A DNA stretch of 64,000 nucleotides from positions 1-64,000 of the forward strand of contig NZ_VWPY01000019.1 in the NCBI RefSeq assembly GCF_011839805.1, in the 5' to 3' direction. The DNA comes from Kineococcus rubinsiae (GTDB lineage Bacteria > Actinomycetota > Actinomycetes > Actinomycetales > Kineococcaceae). Both the position numbers and the translations under genes were made by a program. The stretch's first letter is position 1; each line of letters starts with the position of its first letter. Positions 32,723-40,507 of the stretch are shown one piece after another. The notes under the pieces were generated by a model. That model was not told where the DNA came from, searched no databases, and saw nothing but the letters and a program-made list of their open reading frames with translations.

Positions 32723-33454
32723 GTGCAGACGAGTGCCGGGAAGTTCCATGTGGTGTCAGAGCGCGAGCTGATCGGGGAACGGGTTCGTACCCGCCGACAG
32801 CGCAGAGGTTGGCGGCAAGTCGACCTGGCCAACCGGATGGGACAGCGACACGTGCCGTGGACACAGTCGATCGTGAGCGGTGTCGAAGGTGGCGACCGCG
32901 ACCTCCGCATGAGCGAGTTCTCAGCGCTGTGCGTCATCTTCCGTCAGTCAGCCTCGGAGCTGTTGAGGCTGGAGCCGGACGAAGTCGGCCACGTCTTCGA
33001 CGGCCGAACATGGCCCACAGGGCAAGTGGCGGTCGACCGCGGCGACGACGGCCCCTACTGGCCTGCATGGGCGATCGGGGATGGCCTCGCCGCCTCTCCG
33101 GCGACGGCGTGGATCGACCGCCGCCACGGCGGTCCCGTCGACCACGCCGAGCTCCCACCCGATCCGATGACCCTGAAGCTCGCCACGGCCATGGGCGTCC
33201 CGCCGATCACTGTTCACGCAGCTGCAGCAGCCCTGTACGGGCATCGGCCAGAACGCGAGCGCGAAGAACGGCTCGCGGCTGCCAACGCTGCCGAGTTGCC
33301 TCCCCGAGCTCGGCAAGCCAGACGGGGTCACGTCAGCCGGCAGATCCGCGCGGAGCTCGAACGCGCCATCGAGGGGGCAGCCGCGATGGATGTCACGTTC
33401 ACTTCGTCCTTCACCGTCAAGGACGCCAAGGGGGTGCCCGATGCCGCGCGGTGA
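32723..33454 (+). CDS. XRE-family regulator, probable master repressor of the element
   Basis: A 243-residue regulator. The N-terminal HTH_3 domain (about 14-80) has ELIGERVRTRRQRRGWRQVD then LANRMG and QSIVSGVEGGDRDLRMSEFS. The C-terminal part is variable, with a helix-rich tail (RQIRAELERAIEGAAAM). Repressors of this kind hold satellites and prophages silent; in PICIs a helper-phage protein lifts repression. The 3' end overlaps the integrase gene by 14 bases, so both are cotranscribed. Confidence 0.82.
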   Translation: MQTSAGKFHVVSERELIGERVRTRRQRRGWRQVDLANRMGQRHVPWTQSIVSGVEGGDRDLRMSEFSALCVIFRQSASELLRLEPDEVGHVFDGRTWPTGQVAVDRGDDGPYWPAWAIGDGLAASPATAWIDRRHGGPVDHAELPPDPMTLKLATAMGVPPITVHAAAAALYGHRPEREREERLAAANAAELPPRARQARRGHVSRQIRAELERAIEGAAAMDVTFTSSFTVKDAKGVPDAAR

Positions 33455-34766
33455 ACGAGCGGCGGCCGGGGAGTCGTCGATCCATCAGGACGACGCCGGA
33501 CGGTGGCACGGCTACGTGTCGATGGGGCTCGCCGATGGTGGCAAGCGCGACCGGCGACACGTCTCGGGAACCCGCCGCGCCGACGTCGTCCGCAAGGTGC
33601 GGGCGCTCGAACAGCAGCGCGACGCAGGTACCGCTGTCACAGCGGGCCGACCACCGACTGTCGAAGCCTGGCTCGACCACTGGCTGACGAACATCGCGCA
33701 ACCGAAGCTGCGCCCCCGGTCCTTCGACGACTACCGTTCGAAGATCACCACCCGGGTCGTCCCCTACATCGGGCACCACCGAATCGACCGCCTACAGCCG
33801 GAGCACCTCGAACAGCTCTACGCTCGCCTCGCCGCCGAAGGACTCGCACCGGCGACGGTGCTCAAGGTCCACCGCATCGTGAGCAAGGCACTGAAGGTGG
33901 CCCTGCAGCGCGGGCGAGTCGGCCGCAACGTCGCAACGCTGGTCGACGCTCCGAGCGCCGAACGCATCGAGGTGCAACCACTGCTGCCTGACGAGGCCCG
34001 AGCAGTCCTCGCGGCAGCCACGGGGCAGCGCAACGCGGCCCGATGGTCGGTCGCGCTCGCGCTGGGGTTGCGGCAGGGCGAAGCGCTCGGGCTGCAGTGG
34101 GACGACGTCGACCTCGACGCGGGCGTCGTCCACATCCGACAGCAACTGCAGCGGCAGCGCGGCAAGGGGCTTGTGCTCACGTCGCTGAAGTCGACGGCGA
34201 GCCGGCGCGCGATCCTGCTGCCCGGACCCCTGGCGGCGGCGCTTCGGCTCCACCGGACCGCGCAGCTCGAGGAGCGGCTCGCGGCCGGTCAGCTGTGGGA
34301 GGACCACCGGTTCGTCTTCGCGCAGCCGAACGGCCGCGGGATCGACCCGTCGCGGGATCACGCCGCGTGGAAGAAGCTCCTGACGACGGCCGGGGTTCGT
34401 ACTGCCCGACTGCACGACGCCCGGCACACCGCGGCGACGCTGCTGCTGACGCAAGGGGTCCCGGCGCGCGTGGCGATGGGGATCCTGGGGCACTCGCAGA
34501 TCAGTCTGACGCTCGGGACGTACAGCCACGTCGTGCCCGAGCTCGCGGCCGAAGCAGCATCTCGCATGGGTTCCGCACTGTGGGGTGAGACGTCAGGGAC
34601 TACTCCTCTGGCGCCAATCGGCACCGCTGGCAACCACGCTGGCACCGCGACGACGAACGGGGATGCTCCGATCGGAGCATCCCCGCAGGTCACACGCGAG
34701 CCACCTCGGGGATTCGAACCCCGGACCTACGCATTACGAGTGCGTTGCTCTGGCCAGCTGAGCTAA
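33441..34766 (+). CDS. int: Tyrosine integrase, reading through the att site
   Basis: A 441-residue site-specific recombinase. It has an N-terminal arm-binding region, a SAM-like core-binding domain (about 75-165; TVEAWLDHWLTNIAQPKLRP) and the catalytic domain with Arg in ALGLRQGEALGL, HDARHTAATLL (His-x-x-Arg) and the nucleophile Tyr in LTLGTYSHV. ATG at 33441 has AAGGGGG upstream. The frame has no stop before the att core and runs antisense into tRNA-Thr, ending ALRVRCSGQLS. In the excised circle it would end ALRD after the core instead. The right arm repeat (34627) also lies inside the gene. Confidence 0.92.
   Translation: MPRGERAAAGESSIHQDDAGRWHGYVSMGLADGGKRDRRHVSGTRRADVVRKVRALEQQRDAGTAVTAGRPPTVEAWLDHWLTNIAQPKLRPRSFDDYRSKITTRVVPYIGHHRIDRLQPEHLEQLYARLAAEGLAPATVLKVHRIVSKALKVALQRGRVGRNVATLVDAPSAERIEVQPLLPDEARAVLAAATGQRNAARWSVALALGLRQGEALGLQWDDVDLDAGVVHIRQQLQRQRGKGLVLTSLKSTASRRAILLPGPLAAALRLHRTAQLEERLAAGQLWEDHRFVFAQPNGRGIDPSRDHAAWKKLLTTAGVRTARLHDARHTAATLLLTQGVPARVAMGILGHSQISLTLGTYSHVVPELAAEAASRMGSALWGETSGTTPLAPIGTAGNHAGTATTNGDAPIGASPQVTREPPRGFEPRTYALRVRCSGQLS
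34627..34647 (+). repeat. Right copy of the 21-bp direct repeat, probable integrase arm site
   Basis: An exact copy of 24081-24101, located 51 bases inside the right att repeat and within the last part of the integrase gene. Two CTGGCA half-sites are present, as in the left copy. Confidence 0.6.
34698..34740 (-). repeat. Right att site within the intact tRNA-Thr
   Basis: 43 nt shared with 23877-23919 apart from two positions. It extends from just outside the tRNA discriminator to the anticodon loop, so crossover is expected near the anticodon loop. This half of the tRNA gene was supplied by the element. Confidence 0.88.
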
Positions 34767-34772
34767 GGCGGC
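34699..34772 (-). tRNA. tRNA-Thr(CGT)
   Basis: A complete 74-nt cloverleaf on the minus strand: acceptor GCCGCCT pairs with AGGTGGC, the anticodon loop CTCGTAA carries CGT, the T-loop is TTCGAAT, and the discriminator is T. No CCA is encoded. It is the integration target of the element; its 5' half is chromosomal and its 3' half element-derived. The T-stem pair 50:64 is G:C here but C:G in the displaced fragment. Confidence 0.95.
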
Positions 34773-34851
34773 GCATGCCCTCTCGGGCACGGACAGAGAC
34801 TCTACCCGACACTCAGCGTGCCTCTCACCTCCGCAGCGCCCGCCCGTCCCC

Positions 34852-36432
34852 TCAGCAGCGGGCACCGTCCTCGGGCGGGGTGCCCGCGACGAGGTAGGCG
34901 TCGACGGCCGCGTCGATGCACGAGCTGCCGCGGCGGTAGGCCGTGTGCCCGTCGCCGTCGTAGGTCAGCAGGTGCCCCGAGGACAGCTCGCCCGCCAGGG
35001 ACTGCGCCCAGGCGTACGGCGTCGCCGGGTCGCGTGTGGTGCCCACGACGACGATGGGTCCCGCCCCCTCGGCGGTGACCGGGCCGGGGGTCCCCACGGC
35101 CGGGATCGGCCACGTCGAGCACGGCAGGGAGCTCCAGGCCAGGAAGCGGCCGAAGGTCGGCGACGTCCGGGTCAGCTCGCCCGCGATCCGCTCCACGTCC
35201 GCGGGCGTGTCCGTGTCCCCGCGGTCCAGGCAGTTCACGGCGTAGATGACGGTGTTGGCGTTGTTCGCGTACGAGCCGTCGGGGCGGCGCTCGGAGTAGG
35301 CGTCGGCGAGCGCCAGCATCGCGGACCCGTCGCCGGAGAACGCCTTCGTGAGGGCGCTCGTCAGGTCCGGCCACAGCTGCTCGGCGTACAGCGGGTAGGC
35401 CAGCGCCAGGTAGGTCAGGCCCTCCGTGAGGGGGCGCCGGGTGCCGGTGCGCAGCGGCGCCTCGTCCACGCGGGCGAGCAGCTGCTGGACCTGCGCGACG
35501 CCGTCGTCCACGGTGCCGCGCAGCGGGCACGCGTCACCGTCGAGGCAGTCGGCCACGTAGGCGCGCAGCGCCTGCTCGAACCCGCCGGCCTGCCCGGCGT
35601 TGACCTCGTCGCTCGTCAGCGCCGGGTCGATGGCGCCGTCGAGGACGAAGCGGCCGACGCGCGCGGGGAACGCCTGCGCGTAGGTCGCGCCGATGAACGT
35701 GCCGTAGGACTTGCCGAGGTAGCTGAGCTTCGCGTCGCCCAGCGCGGCGCGCAGGACGTCGAGGTCGCTCGCGACGCTGCGCGTGTCGACGTGCGCAGCC
35801 AGCTCGCCCGCCGCGGCGCAGCCCTCGCCGAGCTCGCGGCCCTCGTCCTGCAGCGTGTCGACCTCGGCGTCGTCGTCGGGGGTGGGGTCGGCCGCGAGGA
35901 ACGCGTCGACCTGGGCGGCCGGCAGGCACTGCAGCGGGTCGGACGCCCCCACGCCGCGCGGGTCGAAGCCGACGACGTCGAAGTGGGCGCGCACCGCGTC
36001 CGAGACGACGCCCTCGGCACCGCGGGCGTACTCGACGCCCGAGCCGCCGGGCCCGCCGGGGTTGAGGACCAGGGAGCCGAGCCGGTCCGCCCCCGTGGCC
36101 GACGTCGGCAGGCGCACGACCGCGAGCGTGGCCGTGGCCCCGCCCGGGTCGGCGTAGTCGACGGGGACCTTCAGCCGGCTGCACTCGAAGCCGCCCTGGC
36201 AGCCGGCCCACTCCAGCCGCTGCCCGTAGAACGCCTGCAGCGCCGGGTCGTCGGCCGGGGCGCCGCTCACCGCGGACGGCGTACCGACGGGGCTGGGGGC
36301 CGGGGCGTCGGCGTCGGTGAAGGCCGAGCAGCCCGTCAGCAGGAGGAGGGAGGCGAGGCCCGCGGCGAGCAGCGAGCGGCCTGCGAGGTGCGACGACGCC
36401 GTGCGCCGGGCAGGGGCGGGGGTGCGCGACAT
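34852..36432 (-). CDS. Secreted alpha/beta-hydrolase lipoprotein, tripeptidyl-aminopeptidase-like
   Basis: A 526-residue exported serine hydrolase. An N-terminal signal ends in the lipobox LLTGC (Cys35). The alpha/beta-hydrolase core shows LVLNPGGPGGSG (oxyanion), GFDPRGVGASD, nucleophile Ser in LSYLGKSYGTFIG, acid Asp in GTTRDPATPY and His in DGDGHTAYRRG, followed by the C-terminal TAP-like domain. Actinobacterial relatives (SlpD/SlpE, tripeptidyl aminopeptidases) release short peptides from protein N-termini outside the cell. ATG at 36432 with GAGG upstream. It lies just outside the mobile element. Confidence 0.9.
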   Translation of the reverse strand: MSRTPAPARRTASSHLAGRSLLAAGLASLLLLTGCSAFTDADAPAPSPVGTPSAVSGAPADDPALQAFYGQRLEWAGCQGGFECSRLKVPVDYADPGGATATLAVVRLPTSATGADRLGSLVLNPGGPGGSGVEYARGAEGVVSDAVRAHFDVVGFDPRGVGASDPLQCLPAAQVDAFLAADPTPDDDAEVDTLQDEGRELGEGCAAAGELAAHVDTRSVASDLDVLRAALGDAKLSYLGKSYGTFIGATYAQAFPARVGRFVLDGAIDPALTSDEVNAGQAGGFEQALRAYVADCLDGDACPLRGTVDDGVAQVQQLLARVDEAPLRTGTRRPLTEGLTYLALAYPLYAEQLWPDLTSALTKAFSGDGSAMLALADAYSERRPDGSYANNANTVIYAVNCLDRGDTDTPADVERIAGELTRTSPTFGRFLAWSSLPCSTWPIPAVGTPGPVTAEGAGPIVVVGTTRDPATPYAWAQSLAGELSSGHLLTYDGDGHTAYRRGSSCIDAAVDAYLVAGTPPEDGARC

Positions 36433-36542
36433 GGTCCTCGCAGGCTACGTGACACCCCCCGCCGCGGGCCTGTCCGCTCCGTCGCGCGCCGCGGCTCCCC
36501 CGCGTGCAGGATCATCGGGACCCCGAGACCGAGGAGATCACC

Positions 36543-36935
36543 GTGGACCTGCCCGAGGACCTGCTGGCCCTGCTGCGCCAGCCCAGCCCCTGCTACGTGG
36601 CGACGACGATGCCGGACGGCTCGCCGCAGCTCACGCAGACGTGGGTGGACACCGACGGCAAGCACGTGGTGATCAACACGGTCGAGGGCTTCCAGAAGCT
36701 GCGCAACGTCGAGCGCGACCCCCGCGTCTCCGTCGCGGTGTCCGACCCGGCGAACCCGTTCCGCTACTACGAGGTCCGCGGGCACGTCGTCGCCCAGACC
36801 ACCGAGGGCGGCACCGAGCACATCGAGGCCCTGTCGCAGCGCTACACCGGCAAGCCCTACCCCTGGTACGGCGGCCGCGACCAGGTGCGCGTCATCCTCA
36901 CCATCGCGGCCGACAAGGTGCAGACGGTCGGCTGA
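36543..36935 (+). CDS. PPOX-class F420-dependent flavoprotein-like oxidoreductase
   Basis: A 130-residue split-barrel protein of the pyridoxamine-phosphate-oxidase-like superfamily. Conserved blocks are CYVATTMPDGSPQLTQTWVD, HVVINTVEGFQKLRNVERDP and YYEVRGHVV, then a late RVILTIAADKVQT strand. Many actinobacterial members bind F420H2 or FMN and reduce unsaturated substrates. GTG at 36543 is chosen over 36504 because GAGGAG lies six bases upstream and the family starts there. It is convergent with holB, three bases apart. Confidence 0.85.
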   Translation: MDLPEDLLALLRQPSPCYVATTMPDGSPQLTQTWVDTDGKHVVINTVEGFQKLRNVERDPRVSVAVSDPANPFRYYEVRGHVVAQTTEGGTEHIEALSQRYTGKPYPWYGGRDQVRVILTIAADKVQTVG

Positions 36936-36938
36936 GCC

Positions 36939-38132
36939 TCAGCGCGCGGACGGCCGCAGCTCCAGCGCCATCGCCTCGACGGCGAGGACCGGTGAGACGT
37001 TCTGCTGCAGCCGTTCCCGCGCGAGCTGGACGGCGTCGGTGCGCCGGAGCGTGTCCTCCGGCGTGCTGGAGCCGGCCAGCGACCGCACCCCGCCGGCCAT
37101 GTCGCCGTTGACGAGCTCGACGGGCGCGCCGAGCTGCACGACGAGGACGTCGCGGAAGAACCCCAGCAGGTCCACCAGCGCCCGGTCCAGGACGTCGGTC
37201 TGGGCGCGGCGGGCCCGCCGCTTCTGGTCCTCCTCGAGCTGGCGGACCTGACCGCGCACGGCGGGCGGCGGCGTGGCCGTCCCGTCGGCGCCCAGGGCGC
37301 GCAGCAGCTCGGCGCGCTCGGTGGCGTCGCGCTCGGCCGTGGAGGCCTTGGCCTCCTCGGCGGTGATCTCGACGAGCTCACCGGCCGCGACGACCGCGTC
37401 GCCGACCCCGCGCAGCCGCTCGACGAAGGTCAGCACCTCGCGGCGGCGGATGCGCGCACCCTCGTCGCGGGCCAGGCGCCGCGCCAGGCCCACGTGGCTC
37501 TGCGCGGCGCGCGCCGCGAACGCCGCCATGGCGGGGTCGATGCCGTCGCGGCGGACGAGGAGCTCGGCCACCGCGTCGGCTGGTGGGATGCGCAGCGGCA
37601 CGTGCCGCGAGCGCGAGCGGATCGTGGCCAGCACGTCGTCGACGCCCGGGGCGCACAGCACCCAGACCGTCTGCGGCGGCGGCTCCTCGATGGTCTTCAG
37701 CAGGACGTTGCCGGAGGTCTCGTTGAGCCGGTCGGCGTCCTCGACGACGATGACGCGCCAACGGCCGACGGAGGGCCGCCGCTGCGCCACGGCGATGAGC
37801 GGCTCGACGTCCTGACGGCGGATCCACGTGTGCTCGGTGCTGAACACCGTGACGTCGGCGTGGGCGCCGGAGAGGGCCGTGCGGCAGCCCGCGCACGTGC
37901 CGCACCCGACGACCGCCGGGTCCGTGCACTCCAGGGCGGCGGCGAAGGCGCGGGCGGCGACCGAGCGCCCCGAGCCGGGCGGGCCGGTGAGCAGCCAGGC
38001 GTGGGTCATCCCCGAGGCCCCGCCCGGGGTGCCCGCCACCGCACCGCGGCGGGCGGCCGCCGCGGCCCGGGCGAGCACGGCCACGGCCGGGTCCTGGCCG
38101 ACGACGTCGCCCCACACCCCGCCGGCGCTCAC
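36939..38132 (-). CDS. holB: DNA polymerase III subunit delta'
   Basis: A 397-residue clamp-loader subunit. The AAA+ domain has WGDVVGQDPAVAVLARA, a P-loop-like TGPPGSGRSVAA, the four-Cys zinc module CGTCAGCRTALSG preceded by another Cys, VIVVEDADRLNETSGNVLLK (Walker B and sensor) and IEEPPPQTVWVL. The P-loop has GSGRS instead of GKT/S, as in many delta' proteins that do not hydrolyse ATP. GTG at 38132 overlaps the tmk stop by four bases, the usual tmk-holB operon. Confidence 0.93.
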   Translation of the reverse strand: MSAGGVWGDVVGQDPAVAVLARAAAAARRGAVAGTPGGASGMTHAWLLTGPPGSGRSVAARAFAAALECTDPAVVGCGTCAGCRTALSGAHADVTVFSTEHTWIRRQDVEPLIAVAQRRPSVGRWRVIVVEDADRLNETSGNVLLKTIEEPPPQTVWVLCAPGVDDVLATIRSRSRHVPLRIPPADAVAELLVRRDGIDPAMAAFAARAAQSHVGLARRLARDEGARIRRREVLTFVERLRGVGDAVVAAGELVEITAEEAKASTAERDATERAELLRALGADGTATPPPAVRGQVRQLEEDQKRRARRAQTDVLDRALVDLLGFFRDVLVVQLGAPVELVNGDMAGGVRSLAGSSTPEDTLRRTDAVQLARERLQQNVSPVLAVEAMALELRPSAR

Positions 38133-38821
38133 GGGCGGGCCCCGGCGGGCGCGGCGCTGCGCAGCAGCGGGGCGAGGTGCTCGCGGAGCCGGCGCTGCAC
38201 GTCCTCGGCGGCGTCCGCCGCGTCCAGCACGAGGTAGCGCCCGGGCCGGCGGGCGGCGAGGGCGAGGAACTGCTCGCGGACGCGGGTGTGGAAGGCCAGC
38301 GACTCGGCCTCCATGCGGTCTTCGCCCGTGCGGCCCGCGTCGCGGCCGCGGCGGCCCGCGGCGGTGGCGGGGTCGACGTCGAGGACGACCGTGAGGTCGG
38401 GCTGCAGGCCGTCCGTGGCCCAGCGCGAGAGCTGCTCGACCTCGTCAGCGGGCAGCGCCCGTCCGGCGCCCTGGTAGGCGAGGGAGGAGTCGACGTAGCG
38501 GTCGGTGACGACGACGGCGCCCCGCCGCAGTCCCGGGAGCACGACCTCGGCGACGTGCTGCGCCCGGTCGGCCGCGAACAGCAGGGCCTCGGCGCGGGGC
38601 GACAGCGCGTCGCCGTCGGCCCGCCGCGCCAGCAGGACCGCCCGCAGCGCGGTGCCGGTGGCCGTGCCGCCCGGCTCCCGCGTCACCACGACCTCGTGGC
38701 CGCGCTCGGCGAGCCAGTCCGCCAGCAGCCGCTGCTGGGTCGTCTTGCCGCTGCCGTCACCGCCCTCCAGCGCGACGAAGAACCCGTCGCCGGGGTTCCC
38801 GCTCACCGCTGGTCCGCTCAC
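38129..38821 (-). CDS. tmk: Thymidylate kinase
   Basis: A 230-residue dTMP kinase that supplies dTDP for DNA synthesis. The P-loop is EGGDGSGKTTQQRLL, the DRY-type motif is VTDRYVDSSLAYQG, and the substrate motif is TREPGGTATG. The lid region has GRRGRDAGRTGEDRME. GTG at 38821 has a TACCCT box six bases upstream (38828-38833, minus), so leaderless translation is likely; an in-frame GTG at 38806 is an alternative. It is coupled to holB. Confidence 0.93.
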   Translation of the reverse strand: MSGPAVSGNPGDGFFVALEGGDGSGKTTQQRLLADWLAERGHEVVVTREPGGTATGTALRAVLLARRADGDALSPRAEALLFAADRAQHVAEVVLPGLRRGAVVVTDRYVDSSLAYQGAGRALPADEVEQLSRWATDGLQPDLTVVLDVDPATAAGRRGRDAGRTGEDRMEAESLAFHTRVREQFLALAARRPGRYLVLDAADAAEDVQRRLREHLAPLLRSAAPAGARP

Positions 38822-38827
38822 CCGGTC

Positions 38828-38833
38828 AGGGTA
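38828..38833 (-). promoter_or_regulatory. -10 box (TACCCT) for tmk-holB, leaderless spacing
   Basis: On the minus strand TACCCT matches TANNNT and ends six bases before the tmk GTG. No convincing -35 is seen. Confidence 0.4.
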
Positions 38834-39081
38834 GTTGCCGGTCCGGACACCTCCCGGTTCGGCCGAACGGGTGACGCTGACCCCTCCTGGCGCAACGGAG
38901 CGTGCCCAGATGGGCACTTTCCGCCCCGCGCAGCTCGTTCAGCCCTACCGTTGTGACTGTCAGCAACGGAAGCCACCCGGACTGACACGCCTCGGGGGAG
39001 GCACCCGCACCGGTCGACCAGCGCGCCGCCGCGCGGCCGACCGGCCGCACCGAACCACCACCACGTTCCCGGGGGGGACCC

Positions 39082-40428
39082 ATGACCGCCACCGCTCGCC
39101 GCACGACGCTCGTCACCGCCGTCGCAGGTCTCGGCCTCGTCGCCGGGGCCGGGGCGGCCACCGCCGCTCCCGTCGCGCTGCCGGACCTCGTGGTCAGCGG
39201 CATCTCGGCGGTCACCACCACGCCGGGCTCCCCCGTCACCTTCGCGGCCACCCTCACCAACCGGGGCACCGCCGCCACGCCCACCGGGGTCGTGCAGGGC
39301 GTCGCGTTCTCCGTGGACGGCCACGTCGTCACCTGGTCCGCGGACCGCCGCACGTCCCTGGCCCCCGGCGCCTCCGCCGTGGTGCGCGCCAGCGGCGGCC
39401 CCGCGGGGTCGACCTGGACCGCCACCGCCGGCCCGCACGTCGTGACCGCCGTCGTCGACGACGTGTTCCGCATCCGCGAGAGCGACGAGCGCAACAACTC
39501 CCGCACCCTCGGCTTCACCGTCCCCGGCCTCGTCCCCGTCGCGTCGGGAGCCGGTGCGGTGCAGCCGGTCAAGGCCGTCACGGCCGCGCCCGCCACCTCC
39601 GAGACCACCTGGCGCGTCACGCACGACGACGCGCTCGCCGTGTCGTGGACGGTGCCCGCCGGTCAGCCCGCCGGCACCCGCTACACGGTCGTCGAGCACG
39701 CCACCTCCCCCGGCACCTCGTGCGCGGGGCGGCCGGACTCCGCCGTCGCGGGCACCACGACGGGCACGACCCTCACCGTCGACCCGCACGTCGGCGACAC
39801 CTGCTCCGGCCACGGCGGCGGGCACGACACCTGGTACTCGGTCACCAGCACCGACCCCGCCGGCGGGAGCGTCCCGTCCGTCGCGAGCGGCTCGTGCTCG
39901 AGCTACCGCAACGCCGAGTTCGGGGCGACCGGCATGGTCGACGCCTTCACCCTCTCGTGCACCGGCGGGGCCTCCTACGCCGACCACGCCCAGGCCCTGT
40001 CCACCGACGCCGTCCGCATCGACGCCGGGTCCGCCACGGGCGCCAACGGGTACGCCGCCGACCGCGGCTCCACGGGCGGCCAGGCCTACGCCTCCGCGAC
40101 CGGCCTGAGCGCCGAGCTGACCACGTCGCGCTGGGGCTTCAGCAGCTACCGCGTGCCGGTCGCGTCCCCCGGCCGCCACCTCGTGCGCCTGCACCTCGTC
40201 GACCCGACGTTCGCCACGGCGGGCCGGCGGGTCTTCGACCTGGCCGTGAACGGCACCCCTGTCCGCACGGGCCTCGACATCGCCGGCACCGTCGGGCGCA
40301 ACGCCGAGCTGGTCGTCGACGCCTACGTCGACACCCCGGACGCGGCGGTCGTCGTCACCGCCACCCGCCGCGTCGACAACCCGATCGTCGCCTCGATCGA
40401 GGTCCTGGCCACCACGCCCGGCTACTGA
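39082..40428 (+). CDS. Secreted protein with CARDB-like and malectin-like domains
   Basis: A 448-residue exported protein. The signal peptide is MTATARRTTLVTAVAG and the cleavage is near residue 28 (ATA-AP). A CARDB-type beta-sandwich (about 33-150: PDLVVSGISAVTTTPGSPVT, RESDERNNSRTLGF) is followed by an Ig/Fn3-like middle and a malectin-like carbohydrate-binding domain (about 310-445: RIDAGSATGANGYAADRGS, then SPGRHLVRLHLVDP). Together these suggest an extracellular adhesive or sugar-binding protein. A strong bidirectional terminator follows. Confidence 0.8.
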   Translation: MTATARRTTLVTAVAGLGLVAGAGAATAAPVALPDLVVSGISAVTTTPGSPVTFAATLTNRGTAATPTGVVQGVAFSVDGHVVTWSADRRTSLAPGASAVVRASGGPAGSTWTATAGPHVVTAVVDDVFRIRESDERNNSRTLGFTVPGLVPVASGAGAVQPVKAVTAAPATSETTWRVTHDDALAVSWTVPAGQPAGTRYTVVEHATSPGTSCAGRPDSAVAGTTTGTTLTVDPHVGDTCSGHGGGHDTWYSVTSTDPAGGSVPSVASGSCSSYRNAEFGATGMVDAFTLSCTGGASYADHAQALSTDAVRIDAGSATGANGYAADRGSTGGQAYASATGLSAELTTSRWGFSSYRVPVASPGRHLVRLHLVDPTFATAGRRVFDLAVNGTPVRTGLDIAGTVGRNAELVVDAYVDTPDAAVVVTATRRVDNPIVASIEVLATTPGY

Positions 40429-40446
40429 CCTCCCCCCTCCTCCCGC

Positions 40447-40496
40447 ACGACGACGGGGGCGCAGCGCACCTCGGTGCGCTGCGCCCCCGTCGTCGT
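40447..40496. terminator. Bidirectional terminator, 24-bp perfect stem
   Basis: 40447-40470 pairs perfectly with 40473-40496 around a two-base loop. It lies between the convergent ends of the secreted protein gene and topA and can serve both. Confidence 0.8.
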
Positions 40497-40507
40497 GGGT
40501 GGCGGTC

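Larger units (their letters stand above)
23877..34740. mobile_element. 10.9-kb integrative element in tRNA-Thr(CGT), phage-satellite (PICI)-like
   Basis: The element is bounded by 43-nt repeats (23877-23919 and 34698-34740) that copy the tRNA-Thr 3' half from the anticodon loop to the discriminator. The intact tRNA is at the right end and a displaced 3' fragment at the left. Inside are an integrase, XRE regulator, excisionase-like protein, RepA-like ATPase with iterons, several small early genes, two TerS-like proteins, a capsid-decoration-like protein and a three-gene cargo. No TerL, portal, capsid, tail, lysis, relaxase or FtsK/Tra gene is seen. Size and gene order resemble phage-inducible chromosomal islands. 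The element boundary is seen directly; satellite identity is inferred. Confidence 0.8.

Noticed and set aside
23877-34740. Integrative and conjugative element (AICE)
   Set aside because: No FtsK-like translocase, relaxase, Tra or Rep-SA gene is present, while TerS-like and decoration-like genes are, so a phage satellite fits better.
23877-34740. Degraded prophage
   Set aside because: No pseudogenes were seen, genes are tightly coupled, and integrase, switch and replication modules look intact. It cannot be fully excluded without comparison to relatives.
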